Shown: in pieces, positions 10,422 through 23,400 of the stretch
How the letters are laid out: every line of letters starts with the position of its first letter
Numbering within the stretch: position 1 is the stretch's first letter
Origin: Blumeriella jaapii
Lineage: Eukaryota; Ascomycota; Leotiomycetes; Helotiales; Drepanopezizaceae
Direction: 5' to 3'
Assembly: GCA_009599575.1 (NCBI GenBank)
Contig: VWND01000075.1
Location: forward strand, 124,001 to 188,000
Length of the DNA stretch: 64,000 nt
Notes under the pieces: generated by a model
Told to the model about the DNA's origin: nothing
The model's input: the letters and a program-made list of their open reading frames with translations, nothing else
Databases searched by the model: none
Made by a program: the position numbers and the translations under genes

Positions 10422-13400
10422 CTAGATCCCATCGCCGTCGCGGCTCTCCACCGCCCCAAAAGAAACCTTCTTCGACGACGGCGTCGGCAACCGCGCGTCG
10501 TCGCCAGAGCCCGATTCCGCACCCGTGACCCCCGCCGCGCTCCGAACCGAGGCCCTCGCCCCGGCAGCGGCGCGTCCTCCGTCCCGCCCATCGCGACGTC
10601 GTCGTCGGCGGCGGCGGCGGTCGGGAAACGCCCCGCGCCGTCTCCGTCGAGGGGCACGCGGAAGCCCGGGCCGGCGAACACGCCTGTCTGTCGCGGATCC
10701 CGCGGGTCGTGAGCCGCGCCGACGCGAGTGGGGCCTCGGGCGTGGTCCTGCGCAGAGCGAGGCGGAGGAGTACGAGGAGCAGGAGGCGCTGGTGTCAGCA
10801 GCATCCGCGGCCTGGCACGAGCGCGAACAGGCGGCGCGTGGACCGTGGGCGCGACAAAGTCGTCCGGGTCCGGGATGGAGACGCGGCGGGTTCGGATGGC
10901 CGGGCGAGGCGGCGGCGGCATGTCCGTCGTCCCCAAGAGCCGCGCCTTGATCCGCGCCGCGAGGCTGGCCCGCGCAGTCTCGACCTCGGGCGTCGTCGGA
11001 GCCAGTGGCGGCGGCGGATCCGGCAGCCAGGTCCCGTCGAACGGGTTGATACCCAGCCTGGCCTGCGCGTGCCGGAGCTCTTCGCGCGTCATGTCGTGCA
11101 GCTTCTTGCCCGCGAGCTGCTCCGTCGCGCGGCTCGTCTCGTCGATTTCCCGCCGGCGGGCGGAGAACTGCGCAGCGACGTCCCGGCGGGCGACCTCGTC
11201 GCTCGTGTAGTAGTGCTCGGGGACTTGCGGAAAGCCGTCCACGCGTTGCACGGCTTCGATGAGTTCTTGACGCAGGTCGGCTGCCGAGATGTTTTGCGGC
11301 GTCCAGTGGATCTTGGGGAGGGGGTATGGGTTACCGGGGAAGTCGGCGTCGTCGTCGTCGTGGGGTCGTGCGGCGATGTCGAGATCGTCTGGAACGTCGG
11401 CGCCGTCGGGATCGTTTGTGGTGATCGCGTCGGGGGCGGTGGTGTTCCTCCTGGCGTAACGCCGGGGATCATACCACGAGTACGTGGGTTGCGGTGGCTG
11501 GAACTCGGGGACTGGCGATGGTGTTAGCAGCGTCTCAATGGTGAGTGGAGGACTTGCCATCTTTCAACTCGTATTCCATCACGTGGCTCAGGTATGTTTC
11601 TTGGAACGGTGTCTCTCCGAATGGGTAGTGCGGAGCATAGCCTTTGATGTGATTCACCTCCCACACGTCGTGGGCCGGCCTATGCCGCGCTCTGGCTGAT
11701 GCAAGTGGAGGTACGACGTCCCGAGTCCTGGTCTGGACGATCGGACCTTCACTTTCAATGACAGTTCTCGATACTTGGGACTGGCAGCCCACGGGAAACC
11801 GCATCATAGAGAAATACTGCCTCGGTCGGGGCTTCACCGTGACGGTACGCCCATTGACCACTCGCGACACGGGGATCAAGCGATCGGATGCAAAGCCCCA
11901 AATGTCGTTTGTCTCCCAGAACTTGGGCTCGAAGTTGTCACTCAATTCCTGGAGGGTCTTCGTTTGGATGACGGCCGCAGCTTGCCGGTCGGACATGTTG
12001 TTAACGTCGTCGATATCTAGCTCCGTGACCAAGCCAGGCGAGGTACTGAGAGCCTCTCGCGCGAGAAGCTTGAGGTCGATCTGGCTCGTATCCACCGACG
12101 GGTCATCGTCTTTCTGGCCACGGTCCTCCGCAGTCAAGGTTGACATGTGAGTTTGCACTAGATTCGCAGCCCGCATCTGCACAATCGCAGCTTCTTTCGA
12201 AGTCATTTGCGGAGCCCGCAAGTCTTCAAGGACGTCCACAATATCCCGGCCGAGTCTGAACGCGAGTTCGGGGAGGAAAGTCTCCTTGTTCGGCTGGACG
12301 ATGAGAGGTCCCTTATCACCCCGAGCGTTGTACGTGACTTCCAGCTTCCCATCGGGAAGCCTCCTCACGCCATTCGAGAACTGAGCGTTCTTGGTGGACG
12401 TCACGTACTTGTTCTCAGGATGGCCCGCCAGAGGAATGCGAGAAACCTGTTCCGCGAGCCCTGCGGCGAACTCATCGAAGCTATGTAAGTCAGCCATGTT
12501 CAGTTAACTGCCTGAGGTGGGAGGGGGGGCTTACTGGATACGGCCAAAGTCTTTCATGGTACGCAGATACAGACGCATCTCGTGTACTGTCCACGTGACC
12601 AGCCCCTGTTGCAACGTGATCTTACCAAGCTCGTCGTGCAAATCTCGCATCGACATGCCTAGCTGACTCCTAACCGACGGCGTGTACTTGTACTGGGGAT
12701 ACTGACACTGATTGCGTCGATCAAGTCCCGGGTCATCTTCGAGCGGGTCCCAGAAGGGCAGATTGGGGACTAGCGCCAGGGTCTTTTCAAACTCCGCGAG
12801 TCGAACAAGCTGTTGTGCCTTCACAGCTGGATCTTCCGAGAGATGGGGGAGGTGTTCGGTATAGTCTCGTCTCGATTCATCCCACGACTCCCCCGCGACT
12901 TCTTGAAGGAGCTCGAGATATTTCTTTTCGGGTGGCGGGAGATGGTCGTCGTCGTTGCGAGACCTTCGCATGCCATCGTTCAGTCGCTCCAGCATCTTCT
13001 GGAGCAGAGGCCGGGGTGCCTTCGCATACGCATCCGATAGCTGCGTCGCGACTCTGCTCAGCACTGCATGACGCTCTTTGCGAAACTCGATCCAGTCGGC
13101 GGCGTCGCCAGTTGCGATAGGTCCCATGTAATTAGCTGGCGGCTTGAGGTAGAATTTCTCTAGTGGAACGCCCTTTGGAACGCCTGTCGTAGAGTCCGGA
13201 CGACTCTCGCCAGTGCCATCGAGCGCAAGAACCGATGGATCTTGCAAGACGCGCTCACGAGCAATCTCGTGATCGGACTCCTTCCACTCTCGGTACGCAA
13301 TAATCTTCTTGGTGATCCCGAAAGTATCGTGCTCAACCTGGCGCGTTGATGCCTCCAGAGGCAGTGATATCGAGACCTCTCCCGGGAGTGGGACGAATTG

Positions 13401-16400
13401 GCGGTCCAGAGCAACGAGTCTGAAGCGATCGGCGGGTCGGTGCTGCTCCTGGTTGGTAGCCAGCAGGTTCAACGCCAACTCGATCGCAGCTCTCTGAATA
13501 CCTCTCCTCTCCGCCTTGCTGGTGAAGTCTATCGTGTTTGATTGAGCACCATTAGACATTTTCTGGGCGAGTGCTTGGGGCTGTGGTTAATGTTAGCAGA
13601 TCCCAATGAGGTCAAGGATCAGTCGTACCGTCAAAGAAATGTACCAATCCAAGAAAGACTTGATAAACTCCTCTTTGATTTGCAGAAGAAACCTTTCACC
13701 GTCCAGGTCGTCGGCTACCAGGTACGAGGCGGTTTTGCGAACTTCCTCTTTCAGGTCGACAAGCGTGCCTGGCAGGCTGCCCAGCAGCGATTGCAATGCC
13801 ACATTGGCCGGAGCAGGACCCAGGAGGTCAGTATCAACATACTGTACCAGGGCCGCATAGATCTGGAACATTTGCCGCTGCCTGCTGTCTTCGAGCTGGC
13901 GAGAAGTTTGCGGGAACATGAGTGAACCATCTGGGTTCTCATGTACCTGCTTCCATCCCCTCCATCGGGAGCACGCAGCACTTATCGTTTCCTGGCTGTA
14001 CCACCAATGATCGAGAATGATACCAATGACAGATACTTGGTCCAAGTACTCTTCGTATCGCTCATTGAAGTGCCTTTGTGCTTCGAGCGCAGCTAAGCCC
14101 TCGTGGACGGTGTCAGCGGAGCTCAGTGTTCCCTTTCCTTGCCCATCGATCCGCTGCTTGACGGCCCTCAAGGAAGGGGGCAGCAGTTCCCTAATGATGA
14201 AAGAAAGTTCGTAGGCCTCGCGTCCGTCGACCGAGCCCATGTTCCGTCTGAAAAGCAGGTTGTTGATCTCGACCTCGAGCTCCTTCACATCAAACTCGCT
14301 CGGCATCACGACAGGCGGGACTTCGCGGCTGCGAACCAGAGATCCCGCACCGCCGGCTATCAGCCGGTCAATGACATCTGGCAGTGGTGGATTCAGCAAC
14401 ACCCTGAGGGCCGGATCCAGGGAGTTGAGTGCCCATCTGTACCAGATGCAGGTCTGATCGGCCGCCACTAGCTCTTCTTTTTCATGACGCTCGAGGGTCT
14501 TGTTTTTGTGATATTTGATGAGAATTCTGGCAATAACGTCGGACTTGATCTGCATCGACTTCAGATTTTCCGTGGACAGCGAGCCAACCCGCAGCTCCAG
14601 TCGGGCATGTTCCTCCGCAGTCAGCGTGATGAACCTTCGGACTTTCGAGGCGATTTCGAGGAACTCTTTCCACGAATGCTTGAATTCATCAACGAACAAT
14701 TGATCGGCAAGTCTTTCTGCGGTGCGGTGCGAGTCCAACTCTGTAAGAGCGACAGGGCTAGAGCCATACGAGAGTGTGAATTGACCAGGAACAGCCTCTA
14801 CGATAGAAAGCTTCTTGGACGGAAGTTGCCTCAGCTCTTCTCGATAGAGAGTACAAGCACGCAATGCGAGAGACTCATAGAGAGCGGCGACTTCGGCCGT
14901 CAGTTGATCCGCTTCCAGCTTTCCTGTCTCGAACGTATTCTGGATTCGAGCCAGAAGAATTCCACGTAGATCTCCGAGTATGTGGCCGAAGATGTCCCAG
15001 AGTGCCGTGTCCCGTTTCTGCCGATCCTCAACAGATAGCGACGCGAAGTCGCCATACAGGTAGTCGTTCAAATCGTCTTCCATGCTCTTGACCGCATGCG
15101 GCAAGACCGTGGGACGCTTAGGCTCCGACAAGGCCCTTATAGCGGAGTCTGAGATGTCGCGTTCGGTCACAGGCATGGTAGCGCTGTCGTTAGCATCGGT
15201 CGTCGTTGCAATCGTGACTTGGCCACCAGGGAAGCTCTGGATCCACGCTAGGTATGTTTTGTTCCAGTTGTCCCAGGACAGCCAGAAGTCTTCGTGCTTC
15301 TCAGGCTCGGCCTTTTCTCGCGCATTGCGGTCTAACAGAGTGTGCGCCTTGTCCATGTTTCGTAGGTACTCCGGCATCACAGTCCGCAAGTGCGCGAGAA
15401 GAATCTCACTTTCATCCCAGTCGAGATTCGCGGTGAGGCTCTGTTTCCTGAGCAAACTATTGATCACGCTCTGCAACTTGACAACGTCACGCCTCGAGTG
15501 AGCGGTCGGATCGCTCACAGGTCTGGCATAATCTCGATATCTGTACGTGCGTGTCTTGAATTTGTCAACCTGATGCCTGAGAGTGATCGCGAAATCTTCG
15601 CCCCTCCCTGTTGCATGAGGCATGAACGATATGAGCTGCTCCGATCTGTTCTTCGGAGTACGTTGATATCTGTTGATCATGACTCCATTGCGTAGGATGG
15701 GTCGTCTCCATTCCTGGTAGCGGAGTGCCGAGTGATGTCTTAGCAAGACCAAATCACTCTCGGAGAGACCGGTGTGCTGTGCCCTGGCCGCGACCTGGAG
15801 GGTGTGGATATCACACGGCACGAATTGCTTCAACAGCCCATCAAGTATCCTCAGCAAGGTTTTGCGTTCTGGGTACTCTGTTGTCAGGGAAATGCTCCGG
15901 ACGAGGTTGTTGATGTCATTCTCGAGATCTGAGATCACGCGCTCCATGACTGCAATGTCAATACCGAGCCGATTCCTGCGTTGTGACCTGCGAGCTCGCG
16001 CTGGGTGACGAGCATCTCGGGCAGGCTCTGCGGGCGTTGGGCATTCGGGCGGGCAGGGGCCATTCACGCCCGCCACGGCCTCAGGGGCAAGGACATCAAC
16101 ATCAACATCAGGCGTAAACTTGGGCTGCGAACCTTGCCATAGCAGTTGAAGATGGTACGCGTAGAGAGCGCCGTACTCTGCATGGCCGGACCTCTGCCAC
16201 CGGTCGAAGGCGGCTCTGAGGTGGTCGGGAAACAGATCTGGGTGACTGGGAACGAAGTCTTCCGCAAGCTTCCCGGCACCAAGATGTGCGCCGACTTCCT
16301 TTCGAACCGTCTCGTCTAACTTGAGGTAATTCTCCTCGAACGACAGCGGGCCTCTGTAGTATACCACACGGGGGTCGTTATCAGGATCAACGCGAGGATC

Positions 16401-18617
16401 AGGCAATGACTTGATGGTGATGGTAGAGCCTTCCATGCTTCGAACCCACCGGTCTGACATACCCTGCCATGTTTCTCGCAGTCTGTAGATCGTTTTCTGG
16501 TCGACTCCTTGCCTCTCAGCTACCTGCCAGGCGGTGTATGCACTCTGAAGCGCCGGGTACTGGTAGGTACGCAGTAGACTTTCCAGTCTTGTCTGTTCCT
16601 CAAGGTTTCTAGAATACCCGAGATCCACCAAGCTCTGTATCCTGTGGGTCAGGTCGACCCGATCGTCGCCGGAGAAGGCCAGATCTTTACGACAGTAGAT
16701 GATCCCTGGATGCTCAGGAACCTGATCCGGGTGTGGCATCTTGACGATGACTTCTTGCCCCAGTCCGTAACGCCAGGCCTCGTAACGCTGGCCCATGATC
16801 GGTGCCAAGATGCCTCTCAATCTCACGTCCTCGGGCGTCAACGATTCACCGACCGACACGAGGAAATCATATCTGAGACACGCCTGAGCCAGCTCACGGA
16901 GCAGGGGGTAGAAAACTTCCACGAATTTCAAGATGCCCCTATCGTAGAAGAACTTCAGTTTGCCATCTGTGGAAGACACCCTCGTTTTCGTAAGCTCGTC
17001 GTTGATAGCGAGTTCCATCTCCCGGGCACTGCTCGAAAGACCGAGCTCGATTAGGATTGGGCTCGCCCTCGTCGGGACGTAGTTCATCTCGTATGGAATG
17101 TATAAAATGTTTGGCTGACGGGCTTCCATCTCCCCGGGCCGAAGATACCGGAATTCGGGGTTCAAATCTGCCAAGTCTGCGAACCAGGCCTCACGACCGT
17201 TCATTTCGCCGTCACACAAGTCATCCCAACTTTTTTTGTACCTCCCTTCAAGATCGTTGGCACTGTTTACCCCTGCGTATCGTAGCAGCGCTGCCTGTGC
17301 TCTTCGCCATGCCGTGACGCCTTTCGATTCCGAGTGCTGGGAGAAGAGGGCAAACGCAGCTAGCTCATCCGGTGACAAACCGGTCAGCCCGCCAGAGATT
17401 GCCGACTGAAGGATCTTGTTGGCCCGCTGGAGCACATTCCGGTGAGAGGAGTTCAGGATCGCGTGATCGACAAAGAACACTCCCGGCTGCGGGACCTCGA
17501 CAGCGGTCTGTCGCGGGAGTCTCACGACCAGGTATACCTCCGTGAAGGTGTCTCGCCATGCGCCGTACGCGAGCCGGAAGTCTTGCGCGACTTGATCACG
17601 TCGTTTTCTCTCGGAAGCGGTAGGATGCAAGAAAGTGGTACGGGGAATGCTGCTCTCCTCGGGGACGCCTGAGAAAAGGGCGGTGAGGGCCAGTTCCTCG
17701 TCGTCGTAAGCCCTCATCTCGAGGTGAAGCTGGCGCACCTCGGGCGGCTCGAGGAACAAGAGAAGATCCTCGAGTTCCCGGTATTCCTCGACGGTCGTCG
17801 AAGGGTGCGCCAGGAGGACGTTGATCCGGGCCTCCGTCGCGAGGAGATACGCCGGCACCCAGACTCGGACAGGGCGGTTTGCGTGAGCGCCCGCAGGATC
17901 AGGTACAGGTTGTCGGTACCACGGCGTCGGATCCGCGGGCGATATACCTTTCTTGGGGATCCCGTTCGTTGGATCCATCCAGTACGGGATCATGATCGGG
18001 TCCAGGAGTGTCCAGTTGTAGGCGCGGGCCTCGGCGGTCACGAGACCGGTCGCGGAATTCAGCTCGTCCGGGTCTACCGCCGCGTCCTCTTTCATGGCGT
18101 GGATGAAGTCGCCATGGTCATGCTCGCGGAAGACGCTGAATGGCGCGTAGTCGTGTCGGGCCTGCGCAATGGTCCCCAGAGCCTGTCGCTCGGCCCGGAG
18201 CCTCTGTGCCGTCTCGACACAGATGAGTCGGGGGGAAATTCGTCGAGCTCGCTGACTCTCGTCGCACGTCGTGTCAGCTGGAGGCTCGTTCCGGCTCTGC
18301 TCCCAGTCCCGATGGGTCGCAGCCATGGTTTGCACATCTTTGAGGAGCTGTGCAGAGCAAGGGATCTTGTGATCCTCGAGGTGCTTCACGTATGCCTCGA
18401 TCTCGACGATCATGGAGTCGAAGTCCAGACATCTGTCCGGGTCCTCGTCGGCCAGGAAGTTGAAGGCAGCTTGCAATCGCTCGTCTGGCGGTGGTTGAGG
18501 GTGACCCAGGTACAGGTCGGGATGGGATCCCGTAGGAAGAGTCCCATCACTGCATCTCATGAGTTAGTGGTCGATCGGTCAGCATCGAGGATAGAATAGT
18601 TACCCGGTTGAAGCCAT
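10422..18617 (-). CDS. Giant protein (about 2,660 aa) with degenerate helical repeats, function unknown
   Basis: Five exons: complement(18604..18617), (13629..18549), (12535..13580), (11558..12480) and (10422..11511). Introns are 18550-18603, 13581-13628, 12481-12534 and 11512-11557. The first has a CTAAC branch; the last is a GC-AG intron (GCAAGT donor, CTAAC branch). Splicing joins four long stop-free frames in phase. The protein has no signal peptide or membrane segment. Modules of about 85-120 residues recur, e.g. near 240-345, 511-605, 640-708, 868-955, 1024-1110, 1160-1245, 1290-1380 and 1424-1520. Each is helical, with spaced leucines and a YxxW-type end, and several are followed by a strand ending in LP or MP. 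The C-terminal part is Pro/Arg/Asp-rich. A one-base loss near 10553-10562 probably shifts the frame: with one added base the protein ends at 10422 in a Ser-rich tail; uncorrected it runs to 10277 in an Arg-rich, less protein-like frame. I do not recognise the family. Confidence 0.8.
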
Positions 18618-20152
18618 CTCCGTCAGTCACCACACGTCCTCTCCTGCGGCCCGTGTTCTCAAGTGAAGCCTACAATCCCCAAAATCTCCAAGTTTGGTGG
18701 TGCACAAATCTTCTGGTGTTTGGGGGTGGCAGTCAGTGTTGACGCCGCGAAACGAAAGCTGCGAAGGGATGGGTCTCGACGATGCCTTGAGCGCCCATTC
18801 CTTGCCGCATCAACACGCGCGGAGAATGTGACTAGGCCCAATCTCCCAATTCGATGGTGCCACATGCCAGACCTTCGATTGACGACGGAAACAGGAGATG
18901 AACAAGGGCCAGGAACGCAGAAGGCAGGGCGGCAAGGCACATGAATGGAAGACAAGTTCGTCAACCCACCCTCTCACATGAACCCCCCTTTCCTGGGTGG
19001 ATGAAAAGCGAAGGTCTGTTGTGGGCGAGCGAGACACTCTCGCATCTGGAGCACCCTCTGAAAGAACATCATGTGACATGGTATGAGTATGAGGTTCGGT
19101 GGGTTGGTACCTCCGGCAAAACCTCGAATGACTCCCCTGAAGGAAAGAAGAAAGAGAGAAAGAAAGAACAAAGAAAAAAAAGAAAAAAAGAAAAAAAAAA
19201 AAACGGAACAAAAGAAAAAAATAAAAGAAAAGAAGAAAAAAAAAAGGAACAAGAATCAGACCCACACAAACCCCAGAGGGGAATCGGGACCACGGAGCAG
19301 GTGAAAAGAACATCAGAAACACCGGACATAAAGAAAGTGCGTGTTGGTATGACTCGTATTAAACTACCCGGCGCTCTTTGTTATCGGCAGCAGTAGGATT
19401 ACAACATCCGCTATTAGCGAGCAACACAGCTGGTGCAATTTGCTTTTCCTCCTTCATCACATTCGCCCCTTCCGCTCGCCCATCACGTGCGCCCACGCAA
19501 GTCAACTGAGGGTCATCCACCGCCGGCCCCCAAATACCCAACGTTGCGCCTCTATCCACGCACGCACGCGCAAGCGCTGGTATCCATCAGCTTCCAACCA
19601 TCACAAACCAGGTTCAGCATCCTTGAAATATAGCCAGGCAGACGATTTGGCAACACGTTCATCCTTCCCTTCCCCCTCGATCCGGGGTGAGACCTCCAAC
19701 CGGGGAAAAACAGATGGCTTGGTCCCTCCCTCTCGTCTCCACGCATCTCAAGCCCCCGTGGGGCCCAGGACAAAAATGTGCGGGATGCGGGGTGGGGATT
19801 CACGGGCCCGGTGTCAACCGTCGTTCCGAGCAAGGCAGAAATGACATGCCCGAGGCGTGAGAAGTGAGAAATTTTCGGTCGAGGGAACAAGGAAATGGGG
19901 AACATGACGCATCGCAGCCGAGTAGGGGTGGGCAAATGGGCAACCAAATCGCTAACAACAACCTATCACATACAAACAGGCGACTACTACAGATCGTGTG
20001 TCGCTATGCCCGGCCAGATACCAAAGAGAGAGAGAAACGACGACGCGGATGCCACACAAGAGATGTAGAACGGTGGGGTCTTCCGGTGGCCGAGAACACG
20101 ATGATGGCGGAGAAGGGGCGACGCCAGTGCACATCAAGGGATGCCGTCCGCG
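18618..20152. other. Intergenic region with purine-rich tract
   Basis: Holds the promoter of the leftward giant gene and the 3' region of the cyclin gene. A strand-biased A/G tract (AAAG, AAAAG runs) occupies about 19143-19252. No supported gene. Confidence 0.6.
19143..19252 (+). repeat. Polypurine (A/G) tract
   Basis: About 110 bases almost entirely A and G on the + strand. Such asymmetric tracts can be polymerase-slippage or triplex-prone. The lysine/glutamate-rich frames here are artefacts. Confidence 0.85.
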
Positions 20153-21405
20153 TCACTGATTCAGGTCGTGATGGTACTGCAGGTCGTAGGGGACTTCATA
20201 TTGCGGCGGGTAGACGAACGGATGGTGGGACGTCGGGGTCGGCGTGACCGGGCAGCGAGGGGCAGGGTAGAATCCCTTGTTCTCGTTGCTGTTGAGGAAG
20301 CACTCGCCCTCGGGGGTGATGGGAGGCGTCATGTACCCGTGGACCATGTGGCCGTACGGCTTCTGCGGGGTCCCCGGGTACGGCCCGTGCTGGGGGGGCT
20401 TGCTCGCGGGCTCGCAGGGCGGGGTGGGCGGGCTGGCGTGTCGGTTCATGGACGTTTGGTGGCGGAGAAAGCCATCCAGGGTGGTGGAGACGCGCGACAG
20501 GTGCGGGGTGGCATACTTGCGGAAGAGCACCTGCGACGGGTGGTCGAGCTTGTGGGACAGCGCGAGGATGGTTTGGCTGACCTCGCCATGGCCCTCCTCC
20601 GAGAGGTCATTGCGGCCCAGGACCCCCCGCGCCAGCGCAATGGATGCGTGGGCCATGATGGAGGGCTTGATGGAGACGAACTCTTGGTGGTAGAGGGCGA
20701 TCTCGCAGAGGTACCAGGACATGTGCTCGACCTCGATGTCATCAAAGGCCGGACCATCCTTCAGCTGCAGTTGCATCCAGGTGTCGACGGTGGGGTGGCC
20801 GACCATCCACTCCAGCGTATTCAAGACGTGCCACTCCATCTGGGTGAACATGTCCTCTTCGTAGAGGCCGCAGCACATCGACTTCAGCTCGCGGATCATG
20901 GGCACGCGCTCTTTCCGGTCCCCGTACTTGGCCGCGATCAGGAGCGAGGCGCATCCCACCAGCTGGTAATGGCGCTTGTAGACGACGCGGCGGGAGCAGT
21001 ACCGGTCCAGGAGGTTGACGGCCAGGAAGAGGGTCTCGGGGAGGAGTTGGAAGGCGGCGTGGGCCTCGATGAGGAAGTCGATGAGGTACGGTCGCATGAA
21101 CCACTTGATCTCCTGCTGGATGTCGATGGAGGCGACATCGGGAAGCGTCTCGTCCTGTGGTCGCGTTAGCCCAGCCGCACATGGCACCGAGGGGATCCAG
21201 GCGAAGTGACCTCCATGTGTCTCATGTGATCGACGATGTCGTCCATGTAGGTGTCGCAGGCTTGTCGCGACAGCTCGTTGGCCATGGCCTCCTGTCTCCG
21301 CCGCCCGGCCATCTTGATGTAGTCGTGGGGTGGGCCGCGTCGGGGAGCTGGGTACGCGTCCTCGACGAAGAACGTGTCGCACGACGGTTGCGCGTAGCCG
21401 GCCAT
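20153..21405 (-). CDS. G1/S-specific cyclin (Cln/Puc1 type)
   Basis: Exons complement(21211..21405) and complement(20153..21154); 398 aa. The 56-bp intron has a weak GTCACT donor, a GCTAAC branch and a CACAG acceptor, and joins MRHME to DETLPD. The start at 21405 has a good context (CCAACATGG); an upstream in-frame ATG at 21585 would add a Pro-rich extension. The N-terminal cyclin box is clear: a MRPYLIDFLIEAH helix, then LLDRYCSRR, LVGCASLLIAAKYGD and LKSMCCGLYEEDMF. These motifs are typical of fungal Cln-type cyclins, which activate the Cdc28/Cdk1 kinase at Start. The C-terminal 130 residues are Pro/His/Tyr-rich and disordered, as usual for unstable G1 cyclins; TPPITPE is a possible CDK phosphodegron-like site (inference). 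Confidence 0.93.
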
Positions 21406-23400
21406 GTTGGCGTCGTCGGTGGGTGGGGAGGGCGTGGTCGGAGGAGGGGGTGGTTGCCGGGCCGGGTGGGTGGAGAGTCGGGCGTGGAAAGAGGGGACGT
21501 CAAGGTTCGCCAGGAGCTTCGACCGACAGTGCTCGGGAGACACTGGACGTAATGAACGTGAAGGGGTTCGCAGACGAACGGACACTCGGCGCGACGTCGA
21601 GGAATTAGGAAATTAGGGAGTGTATAGGGGTCAGTACAGAAGAAAAAAACGACGAGGCGAGGCGCGAAACGGAATGGCGGTCTCGAGGGCCGACGACGGA
21701 GGCCGGACCGTGGTTTTGAACCTACCGGCGACGTTAGCGGGCATTCGAGACCAAGGGGGAAATGCGTGCCCGGGCGCGCGAAGGCCGGCCCGATGGGGCG
21801 AGAGCAATGTGATGCAGAGACGCGGCGGGATGGGGCACGCACCGACGGAGCGGGAGACGTCTCACGAGCGAGGGGGTTCTCGCACCACCGCGAACAATGC
21901 CGTGCGGGTTGCGCTGGTGTGCCGGCCTGACGAATCGACGGGCCGGTGTGCGTGAGGAGGGTCGCTGGTGCGAGGGCGACGGGATGAACGAGTGAACGTC
22001 TCCAGTCGATGTATCGCGGTCGGGGTTGGGGAGGGGGTTGTGTCTGCGTGGTTGGGCGCGTGGAGGAGGAGGAGGAGGAGGAGAAAATTCCGAAGAATGC
22101 CACCGAGACGCGAGCGTTGGCACGCAAATGCTACCTAGGCAAGGGAGGGTCAGCAGCCGCGAGGAAGGAGGAGGACGACGAGGAGGAGGCGGAGGAGGAA
22201 GAGGAAGAGGAAGAGGAAGAGGAGAAGACCACGACGACCACACGATGGCGAGCCGCGCAGGGTGTGGTGAGTGCGGAAAGGAGGTGGTGAGGTTGAATGA
22301 AGTCTTGGGGCGGGAACACGTCAGGAATGGCTCGCTCACCGTCCAGCTTCCCGGGGTCGTCTCGTAATCTTAAAATCGGGGCGTGGTCGATGCCAAGCAC
22401 GATGCGGCACTGGGCGGCGAGACGGCACCGGGCGCGCGAGCGAGCACGAACGCGTGCGGTCTTGCTCTCTCGTGGGCGAGGTGAGGGTCGTTGCGTGCGA
22501 TGTGGGTGGAGCGGGGGCGAGGGGGGGTGAGGGAGAGGGAGAGGGAGAGGGCGAGAGAGAGGGAGAGAGAAAAGGGGAAGAGAAGAGAAGAAGTTGGTGC
22601 GGTTGATGGTGGGTGGTGGTGGTGGTCGTCGAGGTGGTGGTGGTGTGAGAATTTGCTTTTTGGGCGGAGCGCAACTTCGGGCTGGGCTGGGCTGGGCTCG
22701 GCGGTGAGGCGAGCACGTGTGGTGAGACGGGCACGTGTGGTGTGGAGGTGTCACGTGATGCGAGGTTGGCGTCACGTGATGAAGAGGTACCGTGAAGGGC
22801 GTGCGGTCACGATCCCACGCGATGCGGTTGACGTTCCCCCGGGTCGGTCCAACTTCCACGCAGCCACGCAATCACTTGCCGTCTGGCGACACTGGACGGC
22901 TCGTCTTTCGGCGGCTGTCGCTGGCTTCTCGTCGTGCTCGGCTTGCTCTGCTGGTTCGGCTGGTTCGGCGTCCCATGCCACGCGCTGCGGGCAGCCGTTC
23001 GTCTCGGTCGGGTCGGGAGGGAGGGGAGGAGGGTCTGGCGGCGCGGAAATCACACTCGGCACAGATGAGACAGAGGCGCGACGAGGAATCGAGGAGGGGA
23101 GGAGGAGGAGGAGGGCACGAGAAGGAGAACGCAAAGGAGCGCGGGAGGGGAGGGGGACGGAGGAGAGGATAAAGTAAAGGATCGAGACACGCGAGACACG
23201 CACGCCCAACGTCGCGGGAGCCGTGCGTTTTTTTTTTTTTTTTTTTTTTCCCCTCTGGTGTGTGTGTGTGGTCATAATTTTGTTTTTCGCAGCTCGTCTC
23301 GTCTCGTGGAGTTGGTCGTCGTGAGGGCGCGTCGGCGGCGGCGGGTGGGCTGGCGGGCGCGAAAGTCAGTTTCGCGGGCTCGTGGCACGGCAACCCTGCT
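21406..23400. other. Low-complexity 5' region of the cyclin gene
   Basis: Strongly strand-biased GGA/GAG-rich blocks (about 22060-22240 and 22500-22580) and a poly-T run near 23229-23250. The long frames here encode Arg/Glu/Gly or Pro/Ser/Arg low-complexity peptides and have no domain. A long cyclin 5' leader or promoter is the likely content. Confidence 0.6.

Noticed and set aside
11089..11472. Alternative frame for the last exon of the giant gene, via a GT donor.
   Set aside because: It yields Pro/Thr/Arg low complexity and loses the WYDPRRYARR and KIHWTPQNIS segments, which look like real protein.
22131..22871. Long - strand frame of 246 residues.
   Set aside because: Pro/Ser/Arg low complexity from GGA/GAG-rich DNA, with no domain and no splice context.
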